A stretch of 29,958 nt of DNA from the NCBI GenBank assembly GCA_016209725.1, contig JACQVO010000155.1, positions 1 through 29,958 on the forward strand, written 5' to 3'. Position numbers and translations under genes: made by a program. Source of the stretch: Candidatus Methylomirabilota bacterium. Lineage in GTDB: Bacteria > Methylomirabilota > Methylomirabilia > Methylomirabilales > 2-02-FULL-66-22. Of this stretch, positions 8,549-16,901 are shown in pieces. Every line of letters begins with the position of its first letter. The stretch's first letter is position 1. The notes beneath the pieces are model-generated. The model searched no databases and was not told the DNA's origin. It saw only the letters and a program-made list of their open reading frames with translations.

Positions 8549-9678
8549 ATGGAGAGCAGGATGACCCGGCGGGAGCTGCTCCTCCTGGGACTCGGTGTGA
8601 GCGGCGCACTCTTCGGCTGCGCCGCGATCCCACCGCGGGTGAGCGCCCCGGCGAAGAAGCTGATCGAGTTCGGCTGAGATGAGCCGGATACCGCCTTCAT
8701 GCGCCGGCACATCGCCCAGATGGAACAGACTCCCTTCGACGGGGTAGTCTTCCAGGTCACCTACGCCAGGCCCGACGGCAAGCCCGGCGACTTCTTGTGG
8801 AAGGCCTGGGGCGGGCGCGCTTTCACGGACGCCGAGCTCGCGCCGGCGCTGGCAAACCTCACGGCCACGCCCTTCCAGCGCTTCACCCACAATTACCTGC
8901 GCTTCGACACCAGCCCCGGCGACGTGGACTGGTTCGACGATTTCTCGGCGATCCTCACCAATGCCCGCCCGGCGGCGCAGATCGCCCGCCTGGGAGGGGC
9001 CGTGGGCGTTCTGTTCTAGACCGATCAGTACCACGTCCCGCTGTTCGACTATCGCAGGCAGCGCGACGCCGGAACGACATCGTGGGACGCCTACGCCGCC
9101 CAGGCGCGTCGGCGCGGGCAGGAGGTCATGGAGCCTTCCAGCACGGCTTTCCGCATCTGACGGTCTTCCTCACCTTTGGGTACGGCGTCCCCTGGCTGGA
9201 GCTGCGGAGGGGCGCGCCGTCGCTGGCGGCGTGCGAGTACGGCCTGCTCGCGCCCTTCCTGGACGGCATGCTGGACGCCCGGAGCGGTCGCACCCGGCTG
9301 GTGGACGGCTACGAGCTGGCCACCTTCCACAACAAGGACCGCATGAAGTTCGCCGCCGCCTACCGCATGCTCACGGCGGACCTGCTCCCCATCGTCAGCG
9401 ACCCCGCCCGGTATCGCCGTCTCCTCTCGGTGGGCTTCGGCCTCTTCCTGGACTACGACCCGCAGGAGAGAGGCTGGAATGGCGTGGATGGGAGCGCGAA
9501 CTACTACACGCCTGCGGATTTCGAGGCGAGTGTCCGGGCGGTCCTGGACGTCGCCGACGAATACGTGTGGATCTACGCGCAGGTCCCCCGCTGGTGCTCG
9601 CCGGCGGGAACGCCGATCAAGCTGCCCGAGGGGTACGCCGAGGCGCTGCGCCGGGCCCGTAGCGACATGCGCCCGTAA
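8549..9678 (+). pseudogene. Broken lipoprotein-type exported protein (two stops, one frameshift)
   Basis: Reconstructed, this would be about 376 aa. It starts with a lipoprotein/Tat-like signal (MTRRELLLLGLG..GALFGC). The frame is then interrupted by TGA at 8675-8677 and TAG at 9017-9019, and by a 1-nt deletion near 9132, after which the rest continues in another frame to 9678. Residues on both sides of each lesion join into continuous coding-like sequence ('IEFG-DEPDTAFMRRHIAQME', 'VGVLF-TDQYHVPLFDY', 'QEVMEAFQHGFPHLT'). No family is firmly recognised; a TIM-barrel glycoside-hydrolase-like fold is a guess. The late part still has good codon bias, so the decay is recent. Confidence 0.8.
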
Positions 9679-9933
9679 TTCGGGACGGGAGGGGGAGCCA
9701 AGGGCGCCGAGCGCCGAGACGCGAGGGCAAGAGAGAAGAAAATGCGGATTGTGGAATGAGGGTTGAGAGCCCAGAGCCGAGAGCCGTGTGACGAGAGGGC
9801 GGGGAAAAGCGACAGAGAGCGCCGAGAGCGGGGGAGAGTCCCAGAATCGAAAACGGGAGGACCTGCGAAGCGCGAGCCGCAAGGCCCTGCCTTGTCGTCG
9901 GTTGGCCAGCGCCGACGGCCGGCCTCTCCGCGG
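9679..9933. repeat. GAGAGCCGAGAGCC-type low-complexity spacer
   Basis: A purine-rich spacer with GCCGAGAGC-like units near 9700-9830 also contains an ATGCGGATTGTGGAATG piece (9741-9757) like that between the tRNAs. A matching GAGAGCCGGGAGCCGAGAGCCGAGA tract occurs at about 12154-12178. No gene is supported. Confidence 0.5.
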
Positions 9934-10494
9934 CTATTGTGCCGGTGGAGGTGGCGGGGGCGGAGGACCTGGCGGCGGAGGCGTCACGGATGGTGGCGGC
10001 AAGTACCCCGGCGGTGGAGGCGGCGGCGGGACCCGATAGCTCTGCCGCGGGGGCCGCACGACACCGGGGATCTGGTTCCCCTTGGCGTACATGCACTGTT
10101 GGTATGCAATATCGTACCTTCGCTGCACCTCCCACCCGAACGCGTGGCCCGCATTCGCCCCCACGGCCGTCCCGGCGAGGAGACCGCTCCCGGCCCCAAT
10201 CGCCGCGCCAACCCCAGGATTGCCGGAGACTGCCCCAATCGCCGCGCCAAGCCCCGCGCCGATAGCCGTCCCGACGACGGCAGACCCGGCCATGTTCTGA
10301 TTGGCGGTGGCCGCCGGCCCCCCACCGGCCTGTTGTCCCGCCCATTGCCGGCAGACCGCTTCGTCGGCCTGGAACTGCTCGAAGGGCTTGCCCGGGGCCG
10401 GAAGGACCATCACGCTTGGCCCGGTGGGAATGGTGGCGCATCCGGCCAGCGCCACGATCACCAGGAAGAGCAGGGAAAGTGATTTCCACGACAT
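9934..10494 (-). CDS. Glycine-zipper lipoprotein with proline-rich tail
   Basis: 186-aa predicted lipoprotein. The signal peptide ends in the lipobox LAGC (C19). A hydrophobic glycine-zipper segment (~70-115, with repeated G-A-x-I-G-A units such as 'AIGAGLGAAIGAVSG') suggests membrane association as in YMGG/Gly-zipper outer-membrane proteins. The last ~35 residues are almost all proline with few other residues. ATG at 10494 follows TAAGGAGG. It is 13 bp downstream of the exported protein at 10508-10873 on the same strand, so the two are probably co-transcribed. Confidence 0.8.
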   Translation of the reverse strand: MSWKSLSLLFLVIVALAGCATIPTGPSVMVLPAPGKPFEQFQADEAVCRQWAGQQAGGGPAATANQNMAGSAVVGTAIGAGLGAAIGAVSGNPGVGAAIGAGSGLLAGTAVGANAGHAFGWEVQRRYDIAYQQCMYAKGNQIPGVVRPPRQSYRVPPPPPPPGYLPPPSVTPPPPGPPPPPPPPAQ

Positions 10495-10507
10495 ACGGCG
10501 GTCCTCC

Positions 10508-10873
10508 TTACTGTCCTTGCGGTGGGCCCGCCGGGGGAACGACCGTCATCCACCCCCCCGGGCACTGCTGAATGTACGGGTAGTACCCCTGTGGGTTCTG
10601 GCAGTAATACCAGTATTGCGGCTGCTGAGGCGCCGGCTGGACATACACCGGAGGCTCCTGCTCGACGACCACGGGTGGCGCGGTATAGACGGGGTACCGA
10701 GGACCCCACCACGGGCCCAGCCCCCACCAGAACGGAACACCAATGAAGACACCCGCGCGGAAGCCTGAGCGGCCTCCGTGATGGAATCGACGGGGCCCCC
10801 AGGCGTCGCTCGGCGAGGCACTGGCGAAAACCAGCGCCATTGTTGCAAGAATCGCACACACGATTTTCTTCAT
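10508..10873 (-). CDS. Small exported Trp/Pro/Tyr-rich protein
   Basis: 121 aa with a cleavable signal (MKKIVCAILATMALVFASASPSDA). A Trp/Gly-rich hydrophobic stretch ('FWWGLGPWWGPRYPVY') and a proline-rich linker follow. The C-terminal signature 'YYCQNPQGYYPYIQQCPGGW' (two Cys, aromatic-rich) is common in small proteobacterial-type exported proteins of unknown role. The start at 10873 has GGAAGGA 8 nt upstream; the frame is open to 10999 but lacks support there. It leads a probable two-gene envelope operon. Confidence 0.78.
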   Translation of the reverse strand: MKKIVCAILATMALVFASASPSDAWGPRRFHHGGRSGFRAGVFIGVPFWWGLGPWWGPRYPVYTAPPVVVEQEPPVYVQPAPQQPQYWYYCQNPQGYYPYIQQCPGGWMTVVPPAGPPQGQ

Positions 10874-11416
10874 GTCAGCTTTCCTTCCACTCAAGCCCGG
10901 TGGCGCATCGCGTCGCGTTCGGCCGATTCCCGTGGCAGTGATACCCCGCATCGGGACCACCCACTCCTGGCAGATTCGACGCACCGGCTGGCCTGACATT
11001 CACTTCCCTGGCAGAAGCCGCCAATTCTATGCCCCCACATCACCTGCCCTTTAGACAATTGTCTCGGGGAGGCGTTTAATGAGGGGTGGCACGACGCGAT
11101 GCGTAAAAGATATATCCCACAGGCCTGGGGTTGACGTGGGAATGCCCCGGCCACAGCCCCCTTGCAGAAGCCGGCCGATTCACCGGCCATGGATTCTCCC
11201 TCAACGAATAAGTACGCCTCCACGGGTGAAATCGTTTCAGGATCTCTCCCAGAACGGAGGAGAGCCCGGGCTCGAGGAGCAGCGAAAACGGGTTGACGAT
11301 TCAAAGCCGTCTGGTCTACAGTCATCGTCGATAATCGGGCGGGTCGCCGCCCGTCCAGGTCCCGAGGCTCCCCAGGGACCTTTTCCCGTCGGTTCTGAGA
11401 GTCGGTTGGTTCCCGT
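10874..11416. other. Divergent intergenic region with a 12-bp palindrome
   Basis: This 543-bp region separates the minus-strand envelope pair from the plus-strand membrane gene. The perfect palindrome AGACAATTGTCT occurs at 11053-11064 and is a candidate operator. No convincing gene is seen; short open frames here lack ribosome sites and recognisable sequence. Confidence 0.4.
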
Positions 11417-11647
11417 GTGTCGATCCTGACGGCTCACAAGATCCTGATCGCGAGCGCGGTGGCCCTGTTCCTCGGTTACGGGGTCTGGGAGTTCCTGCGC
11501 TATCCTGATCCCGGAGGCGTCGGGTCCCTCCTGCGGGGTGGTGCTTCCTGGTTGGCGGCCTTGGGCCTTGGTGTGTATCTCAGCGCCGTCTTCCGGAAAG
11601 GCGGATGGGTGGATCACAGGCGAAGTCCCTCACGTCGTGGGGGGTGA
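11417..11647 (+). CDS. Small two-span membrane protein
   Basis: 76 aa starting at GTG 11417. Two hydrophobic segments are visible, ~6-26 ('ILIASAVALFLGYGVWEFL') and ~41-58 ('GASWLAALGLGVYLSAVF'), followed by a basic tail. No strong Shine-Dalgarno precedes it. It lies 55 bp upstream of the BamE-like lipoprotein on the same strand. The function is unknown; the call rests on the membrane pattern and position. Confidence 0.5.
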   Translation: MSILTAHKILIASAVALFLGYGVWEFLRYPDPGGVGSLLRGGASWLAALGLGVYLSAVFRKGGWVDHRRSPSRRGG

Positions 11648-11702
11648 GACCCATGGCGGATTTGACGGCCTATTGGACTTATTCCCAAAGAGGACGACCA
11701 GC

Positions 11703-12146
11703 ATGATTCATTCTTCCCCACTCAGAACAATCTTGGTCCTGGCGGTGTTGGGCCTCCTCCTGGTACCCAGCGCGGGATGCGGGCTCTTCTCGCTCGACAA
11801 AGAGGCACCGCGTGAGGTGGTGCCACCGCCGCCTCCGCCTCCACCCCCGACTCCGACTCCTGTCGCCTCGCCTCCGCCGACACTCCGGGCATCCGGCGCC
11901 CAGATCGCCGACGAGGAGGGTCTGCGGGCCCTCGTCCAGGGCAAGACCACCAAGGACGAGGTGCGCGAGCGCTTCGGCATCCCACAGGAGGTGCTCCTGG
12001 TCCCCGGAAGCGAGACGTTTATTTATTTCCGCGACCGGACCTCCGGCTGGATTTCCCGCACGACCGAGCGCATCGAGATGCTCACGATCCGCTTCGATGC
12101 CAAGGGGGTACTGAAGGACTTCGAGTACCGGTACTCCGGGAAGTAA
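11703..12146 (+). CDS. BamE/SmpA-like lipoprotein
   Basis: 147-aa predicted lipoprotein with signal peptide and lipobox-like SAGC (C26). A proline-rich linker (~40-60) leads to a C-terminal domain (~70-147) with the BamE/SmpA-OmlA pattern: 'LRALVQGKTTKDEVRERFGIPQEVL' followed by beta strands ('ETFIYFRD', 'MLTIRFDAKGVLKDFEYRY'). Such domains occur in outer-membrane assembly factors and in other small lipoproteins, so a role in outer-membrane assembly is not proven. The ATG at 11703 follows AGAGGACG; the longer frame from 11538 has no signal. Confidence 0.75.
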   Translation: MIHSSPLRTILVLAVLGLLLVPSAGCGLFSLDKEAPREVVPPPPPPPPPTPTPVASPPPTLRASGAQIADEEGLRALVQGKTTKDEVRERFGIPQEVLLVPGSETFIYFRDRTSGWISRTTERIEMLTIRFDAKGVLKDFEYRYSGK

Positions 12147-12231
12147 CCGGAGCTGAGAGCCGGGAGCCGAGAGCCGAGACGGCGCTGCCTCCCGAGGACG
12201 TTGAATGGACGGCCCGGCGCCCGCTTTTTCC

Positions 12232-13140
12232 TCACGCCTTCCCTGCCCGGCACTCGGGCCAGTTCACCAGAATCATCCCGCCTGCAACCAACCCGCCGCC
12301 GGTCAAGAGCTTTGCCGTCAGGGGTTCGTGCAGCAGCAAGCCGCCCAGCAGGACCCCGAAGACGGGCGTGAAGAAGGTGAAACCGGACAGGTTGCTGACC
12401 GGGTACACCTGGATCAGCCAGAACCAGACGAGATAGCTGGCGAAGGCCACGATGATTCCCTGGTAGGCGAGGGAGGCGATCACCAGCGGCTGAAGATCCA
12501 GGATGGGTCGGGGCTCGAGCAGGAGCGTCAGCAGGGAAAGCTGCACGGCCGAGATGCCGAGCTGGTAGAAGAGCATCTGGGACGGCGTCATGCGGGTCCG
12601 AATCACCCGTTTGAGGTAGAGGGAGGTGGCCGCCCACAGGACCCCTCCGGTGAGGCTCATCAGGTCGCCCACGAGCTGGAGCGGGGTCGGCCGGCCGAGG
12701 CTGTCCCACAGGGTGACGACGCCGCCGGCAAAGGCCAGAACCAGGCCGCCGACCTTGCGGCCCGTGAGCGGCTCGTTGGGCAGCAACCAGTGGGCGCCCA
12801 GTGCCACAAAGAAGGGGGCGGTGTACACGAAGATCACGCCGTGGGAGGCGGTGGTGTAACTCAGGCCGAGGTAGATGAACACAAACTCGGATCCGAAGAG
12901 GAGGCCGATGGCCAGGCCGTGGAGGAGTGTCCGATCCCGGTGCAGCAGGGGCAGGCCGCGGGCGCGGGCCCAGAGGGCGACCAGCACGGCAGCCACGACG
13001 GATCGAAGCGCGGCCTGAAAAATAGGACTCACGCCGCGGTTCGCCACCTTGATGGAGATCTGCGACATGCCCCAAAGAAGGCACAGGCTGACCACGATGG
13101 CCATGGCCGGAGCGTCCAGGGTCTTGCGGGGAATGCTCAC
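12232..13140 (-). CDS. EamA-family (DMT) transporter
   Basis: 302-aa inner-membrane transporter of the drug/metabolite superfamily, with about ten hydrophobic spans in two EamA repeats (~12-140 and ~158-295). Typical features include 'LLWGMSQISIKVANRGVSPIFQAALRS' in the first repeat and 'VYPVSNLSGFTFFTPVFGVLLGGLLLHEP' in the second. Members export or take up amino acids, nucleotides or drugs; the substrate is not predictable. The start is GTG at 13140, with AGGAGGG about 11 nt upstream; ATG at residue 13 is a shorter option. It converges with the BamE-like gene. Confidence 0.9.
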   Translation of the reverse strand: MSIPRKTLDAPAMAIVVSLCLLWGMSQISIKVANRGVSPIFQAALRSVVAAVLVALWARARGLPLLHRDRTLLHGLAIGLLFGSEFVFIYLGLSYTTASHGVIFVYTAPFFVALGAHWLLPNEPLTGRKVGGLVLAFAGGVVTLWDSLGRPTPLQLVGDLMSLTGGVLWAATSLYLKRVIRTRMTPSQMLFYQLGISAVQLSLLTLLLEPRPILDLQPLVIASLAYQGIIVAFASYLVWFWLIQVYPVSNLSGFTFFTPVFGVLLGGLLLHEPLTAKLLTGGGLVAGGMILVNWPECRAGKA

Positions 13141-13304
13141 GAGGTGTGCCCTCCTGGCGGAACGTGCGGCACTATACCCCGAACGGGAATTTCAGGGAAG
13201 CGCCCGGCGAACAGAGTGGGCCACGGGACTGCCGGAGTTCTGGCTTGATTGCGGGGGCGGCTCCTGGTACAAAGGGGAGGACCCAGGAACCTCTGGAGGT
13301 CGCC

Positions 13305-13613
13305 ATGGGCGGACAACCCCCCGAGCCGTTCGATGTCGTGTGCCCCTGTTGCGGGGCGAAGCTGCACGTGGACCCGGAACTCCGCGCGGTGCTATCGCAC
13401 GAGGCGCCTCCGGAGGAGCGCGCGGTCAAGGATCTGACCCAGGCGGTGAAAGGCCTGCAGGCTGAGGCCGCCCAGCGCCAGTCCCGTTTCGAGGAATCCC
13501 TGAAGGCGGAAAAGGGCAAGCGGAGCCTCCTCGACAAGAAGTTTCAGGAGGCCTTGAAGAAAGCCAAGGACGAGCCCATCACCAAGCCGATCCGGGACAT
13601 CGATCTCGACTGA
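13305..13613 (+). CDS. Conserved small protein with CPCC motif and coiled coil
   Basis: 102 aa. The N-terminus has a zinc-knuckle-like CPCCGAKLHVDPE (~13-25). The middle (~45-90) is charged and helical, a likely coiled coil ('LQAEAAQRQSRFEESLKAEKGKRSLLDKKFQEALKKAKDE'-type composition). It ends in a conserved-looking 'RDIDLD'. ATG at 13305 follows GGAGG at 6 nt; the open frame back to 13146 has no support. The function is unknown. A single CxxC is too few to hold zinc without a partner or dimer. Confidence 0.75.
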   Translation: MGGQPPEPFDVVCPCCGAKLHVDPELRAVLSHEAPPEERAVKDLTQAVKGLQAEAAQRQSRFEESLKAEKGKRSLLDKKFQEALKKAKDEPITKPIRDIDLD

Positions 13614-13697
13614 CCCATCCTCCCCCGCCCCCGGCCCTGAGATTGTCCGCAGATGCGCGCAAAGAAAACCGGGAGAGTGTTTTGGTCGCCTGAGCAC

Positions 13698-13725
13698 TTG
13701 TCTGCGCCGCCGCCTGTCATATATT
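13698..13725 (+). promoter_or_regulatory. Candidate sigma70-type promoter for the activase unit
   Basis: TTGTCT (13698-13703) and TATATT (13720-13725) are separated by 16 bp. They sit in the most AT-rich part of the 240-bp gap upstream of the activase gene. This would give a leader of about 120 nt. Confidence 0.35.
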
Positions 13726-13853
13726 GTCTGGCGAGAGCCGTCGCTTTGGCAATTCCGTCTACCCTTCGGCGTATTGCTGACCATGCGGTTTTCCCTTCCT
13801 CGCAGGGGTGCGGACCTCCCCCTGGGCAGGCCGTCCCCCGGCGGATGCCCTCC

Positions 13854-16800
13854 ATGAGCATCCATGTTGGAATCGACATCGGCGCCGTCAGCGTGGAGGC
13901 GGCGGTCCTCGGGGATCCGGAGGACCGCCACGACCTCGACCGGTTGGCCGAGGCAGGGGAATTCACCTGGGTTCGCGCCCCCCGACCTCTCCTCACCTCG
14001 GATTATCGCCGTGTCCTGGGGGACCCCCTGGGGGCCGCCGAGGTGATGTTGGCCTCCGTCCAGAAGCATGTTCCCGGGGTCCGGTGGGATCGGGTGCTCG
14101 TCACCGGGCGAGGCGCGGGTCTGCTTCAGAAGCGGTGGTCCCTTGATCGCGTGAACGAGTTCAAGGCCATCGCTGCCGCCGCCGGCTTCCTCTATCCAGA
14201 GGTGGTGACCATCTTCGAGATGGGTGGAGAATCCTCCAAGTTCCTTCGGCTGGAGCACGAAGGCGCCACCGGACGGGTCAGCCTCCTGGACTACGAGACG
14301 AACGGGGATTGCGCGGCCGGGACGGGCTCCTTCATTGATCAGCAAGCCACGCGCCTCCGCTATGACGTCGAGGAGGTGGGCGCCGTCGCCTGTTCCGCCT
14401 GCTCGGCGGCCCGCGTCGCCGGCCGGTGCTCCGTCTTTGCCAAGTCTGACATGATCCACGCCCAGCAACAAGGGTACACGCCGCCCCGGATCCTCCGCGG
14501 GCTGTGCGATGCCGTGGCTCGGAACTTCAAAGGGAGCATCACCAAGGGCAAGCCCGCGGTGCCGCCCGTGGCCTTTATCGGCGGCCTGGCCAAAAACGAG
14601 GGGGTCGTGCAGGCGCTGCGGGAGCTGTTCCGGTTCGACAGGGACCAACTCTTCGTTCCCGAGGCGTACGCCTGGTTCGGGGCCATCGGGGCGGCCCTCC
14701 TGGTCGGCGAGTCGGGGGGCCGCAGGGCCGGTGGCGCGGCCATCGGAAAGGTGGAGCCCCCTCCAACCGGCCCCAGGGACGGGGCAACGGCGAAGCCCCT
14801 GAGTCTGGAAAATGTCGTCTTGCTCCGGGATCGGGTGCGGCCCTGCCGCCTGCCCGGGAGCGGAGAGGTGGTGGACGCCACCCTGGGGATTGACGTCGGC
14901 TCGGTCAGCACAAACCTCGTTGTCCTGAACGATGCGGCCGAGGTGATGCACGAGATCTACGTCCGGACGGAGGGCCGCCCCATCCAGGTGGTGAGTGCCG
15001 GGCTGCGGGCCATCGCGGAAGCGCTGGGAGGCCGCATCCGGATCGTGGGGGTGGGCGCCACGGGCTCTGGCCGGGAGCTGATCGGAGAACTGGTGGGCGC
15101 CGACACCATCAACGACGAGATCACGGCGCACAAGACCGGCGCCATGCATGTCGGCCAGACGCTCCTCGGCGAACAGGTGGACACGATTTTCGAGATCGGC
15201 GGGCAGGACGCCAAGTTCATCGCGATCGAGAACGGCGTCGTCGTGGACTTTGCCATGAACGAGGCGTGTGCGGCCGGCACGGGCTCGTTCCTGGAAGAGC
15301 AGGCGGAGCGCCTGGGCATCTCCATCAAGGAGGAGTTCGCCCGGCTCGCGTTCCGGTCCCGCAGTCCCGTCCGCCTGGGTGAGCGGTGTACGGTGTTCAT
15401 GGAGCAGGACGTGAACGCGTGGCAGCAGCGGGGGGCCGCGCGGGAGGATCTGGTGGCGGGCCTGGCGTACTCCGTGGCCCTCAATTACCTGAACCGCGTG
15501 GTGCGCGGGCGGCGGATCGGGAGGGTGATCTACTTCCAGGGCGGAACGGCCTACAACGATGCCGTGGCCGCGGCCTTCGCCTGCATCCTGGGCAAGCGCA
15601 TCATCGTGCCCCCGCACAACGGGGTGATCGGGGCCATCGGCATGGCCCTGCTGGCGCGGGAGAAGGTTCAGGGCACGGGGTGTGCCACGATGTTCCGGGG
15701 CTTCGACCTGCGGGCGGTGCGCTATTCCCTGCGCGAGTTCGTCTGCACGGCCTGCTCGAACATCTGCGACATGCAGGAGTTCACCGTCGAGGGGGTCAAG
15801 ACCTTTTGGGGGGACAAGTGCAGCGACAAGTTCCGCAAGCGCTCGCGGACGGAGCGGCGGGCGGCGATTCCTGACCTGATGGCCCTGCGCCGCCGCCATC
15901 TGCTGGCCGACTATGCGGGTCCGGTGGGTTCGGGGCCCCGGATCGGCATCCCGCGGGCGATGTCGTTCCACGATCGGTTCCCCTTCTGGCGGGCCTTCCT
16001 GGAGGAACTGGGCTGCGCTGTGGTCGTCTCGGACGAGACGAACCGGAAGATCGCCCACGACGGCATCGACCTCACCGTGGCGGAGCCGTGCTACCCGATC
16101 CACGTGGCCCACGGTCACGTGAAGGCCCTCCTGGGCGAGGGGGTGGACTGGCTCCTGATCCCCAACCTGATCAACGCCGAGGCGACGCCCGACGCCGTCG
16201 AGTCGCAGATGTGTCCGTGGGCTCAGACCCTGCCCTTCGTGGTGCGGAGTGTCCCCAGGCTGGCGGCCGTCCGGGAGCGGATCCTGGCGCCTACGGTGCG
16301 CTTCCGGCTCGGCGAGGCGCATGTCGCCCGGCAGCTGGTCCCGCTGGGCCGCACGCTGGGGGCGGGGTTCACCCAAACCCTCCGGGCGGCGGCCCGCGGG
16401 TTTGCCGCGCAGCGGGCCTTCCGCCGGGCCGTCGAGGGGGCCGGCCGGGAGGCGCTCGCGACGCTTCAAGCCAGCCGGGAGCCGGGGATGGTTCTGGTGG
16501 GCCGTGCCTACAACGTGCACGACCCGGCCGTGAACCTGGATGTGCCCGGAAAGCTGCGCGACTATTACGGGATCAATGTCCTGCCCCTGGATTGCCTCCC
16601 GCTGGATGGGGAGGACATTCGGGACGTGAACGACAACATGTACTGGCATTCGGGGCGACGCATCCTGGCCGCGGGAAAGCTGGTGGCCCGGTCCCCGCAC
16701 CTGCACATCATCCACCTGACCAACTTCAAGTGCGGACCGGATTCCTACATCAAGCATTTCCTGGGGGAGGCGTGCGGCAAGCCGTTCCTCAGTCTCCAGT

Positions 16801-16901
16801 TCGACGGCCACAGCAACGACGCCGGGATCCTGACCCGCTGCGAGGCCTACCTGGACAGCCAGAGGATGCTCCGATGGTGGCACACGCCCGCCCGGACCTG
16901 A
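13854..16901 (+). CDS. Tandem acyl-CoA dehydratase activase (BadF/BcrA-type ATPase x2) fused to DUF2229
   Basis: 1,015-aa cytosolic Fe-S ATPase. Two ASKHA ATPase domains lie in tandem: ~3-285 (HVGIDIGAVS, 'FEMGGESSKF') and ~343-603 (TLGIDVGSVSTN, 'FEIGGQDAKF'). Each keeps the cysteine pair that in HgdC-type activases ligates the bridging 4Fe-4S cluster: C153/C192 and C472/C512. A Cys-rich linker (C631, C634, C638, C656) leads to a DUF2229 domain (~695-1,005). Relatives use ATP to drive low-potential electrons into 2-hydroxyacyl-CoA dehydratases, benzoyl-CoA reductases or double-cubane-cluster proteins. The start is uncertain: ATG 13854 precedes MSIHVGIDIG, ATG 13845 is possible, and neither has a good ribosome site. 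It overlaps the next gene by 28 nt. Confidence 0.92.
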   Translation: MSIHVGIDIGAVSVEAAVLGDPEDRHDLDRLAEAGEFTWVRAPRPLLTSDYRRVLGDPLGAAEVMLASVQKHVPGVRWDRVLVTGRGAGLLQKRWSLDRVNEFKAIAAAAGFLYPEVVTIFEMGGESSKFLRLEHEGATGRVSLLDYETNGDCAAGTGSFIDQQATRLRYDVEEVGAVACSACSAARVAGRCSVFAKSDMIHAQQQGYTPPRILRGLCDAVARNFKGSITKGKPAVPPVAFIGGLAKNEGVVQALRELFRFDRDQLFVPEAYAWFGAIGAALLVGESGGRRAGGAAIGKVEPPPTGPRDGATAKPLSLENVVLLRDRVRPCRLPGSGEVVDATLGIDVGSVSTNLVVLNDAAEVMHEIYVRTEGRPIQVVSAGLRAIAEALGGRIRIVGVGATGSGRELIGELVGADTINDEITAHKTGAMHVGQTLLGEQVDTIFEIGGQDAKFIAIENGVVVDFAMNEACAAGTGSFLEEQAERLGISIKEEFARLAFRSRSPVRLGERCTVFMEQDVNAWQQRGAAREDLVAGLAYSVALNYLNRVVRGRRIGRVIYFQGGTAYNDAVAAAFACILGKRIIVPPHNGVIGAIGMALLAREKVQGTGCATMFRGFDLRAVRYSLREFVCTACSNICDMQEFTVEGVKTFWGDKCSDKFRKRSRTERRAAIPDLMALRRRHLLADYAGPVGSGPRIGIPRAMSFHDRFPFWRAFLEELGCAVVVSDETNRKIAHDGIDLTVAEPCYPIHVAHGHVKALLGEGVDWLLIPNLINAEATPDAVESQMCPWAQTLPFVVRSVPRLAAVRERILAPTVRFRLGEAHVARQLVPLGRTLGAGFTQTLRAAARGFAAQRAFRRAVEGAGREALATLQASREPGMVLVGRAYNVHDPAVNLDVPGKLRDYYGINVLPLDCLPLDGEDIRDVNDNMYWHSGRRILAAGKLVARSPHLHIIHLTNFKCGPDSYIKHFLGEACGKPFLSLQFDGHSNDAGILTRCEAYLDSQRMLRWWHTPART

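Noticed and set aside
8549..9678. Selenocysteine or pyrrolysine recoding of TGA and TAG
   Set aside because: Two different stops plus a frameshift in one gene fit decay better. No SECIS-like structure was seen.
9616..10489. Open frames opposite the glycine-zipper lipoprotein
   Set aside because: They are shadows. The lipoprotein frame has a signal peptide, lipobox and strong ribosome site.
11085..11101. Sigma54-like site (TGGCAC ... TGC)
   Set aside because: The GG-to-GC spacing is one base too long for a -24/-12 promoter, and no target gene follows closely.
13392..16883. 1,163-codon open frame on the minus strand
   Set aside because: It is the antisense shadow of the activase gene. Its translation is low-complexity Pro/Gly/Arg/His-rich with no family motif, as expected opposite a high-GC gene.
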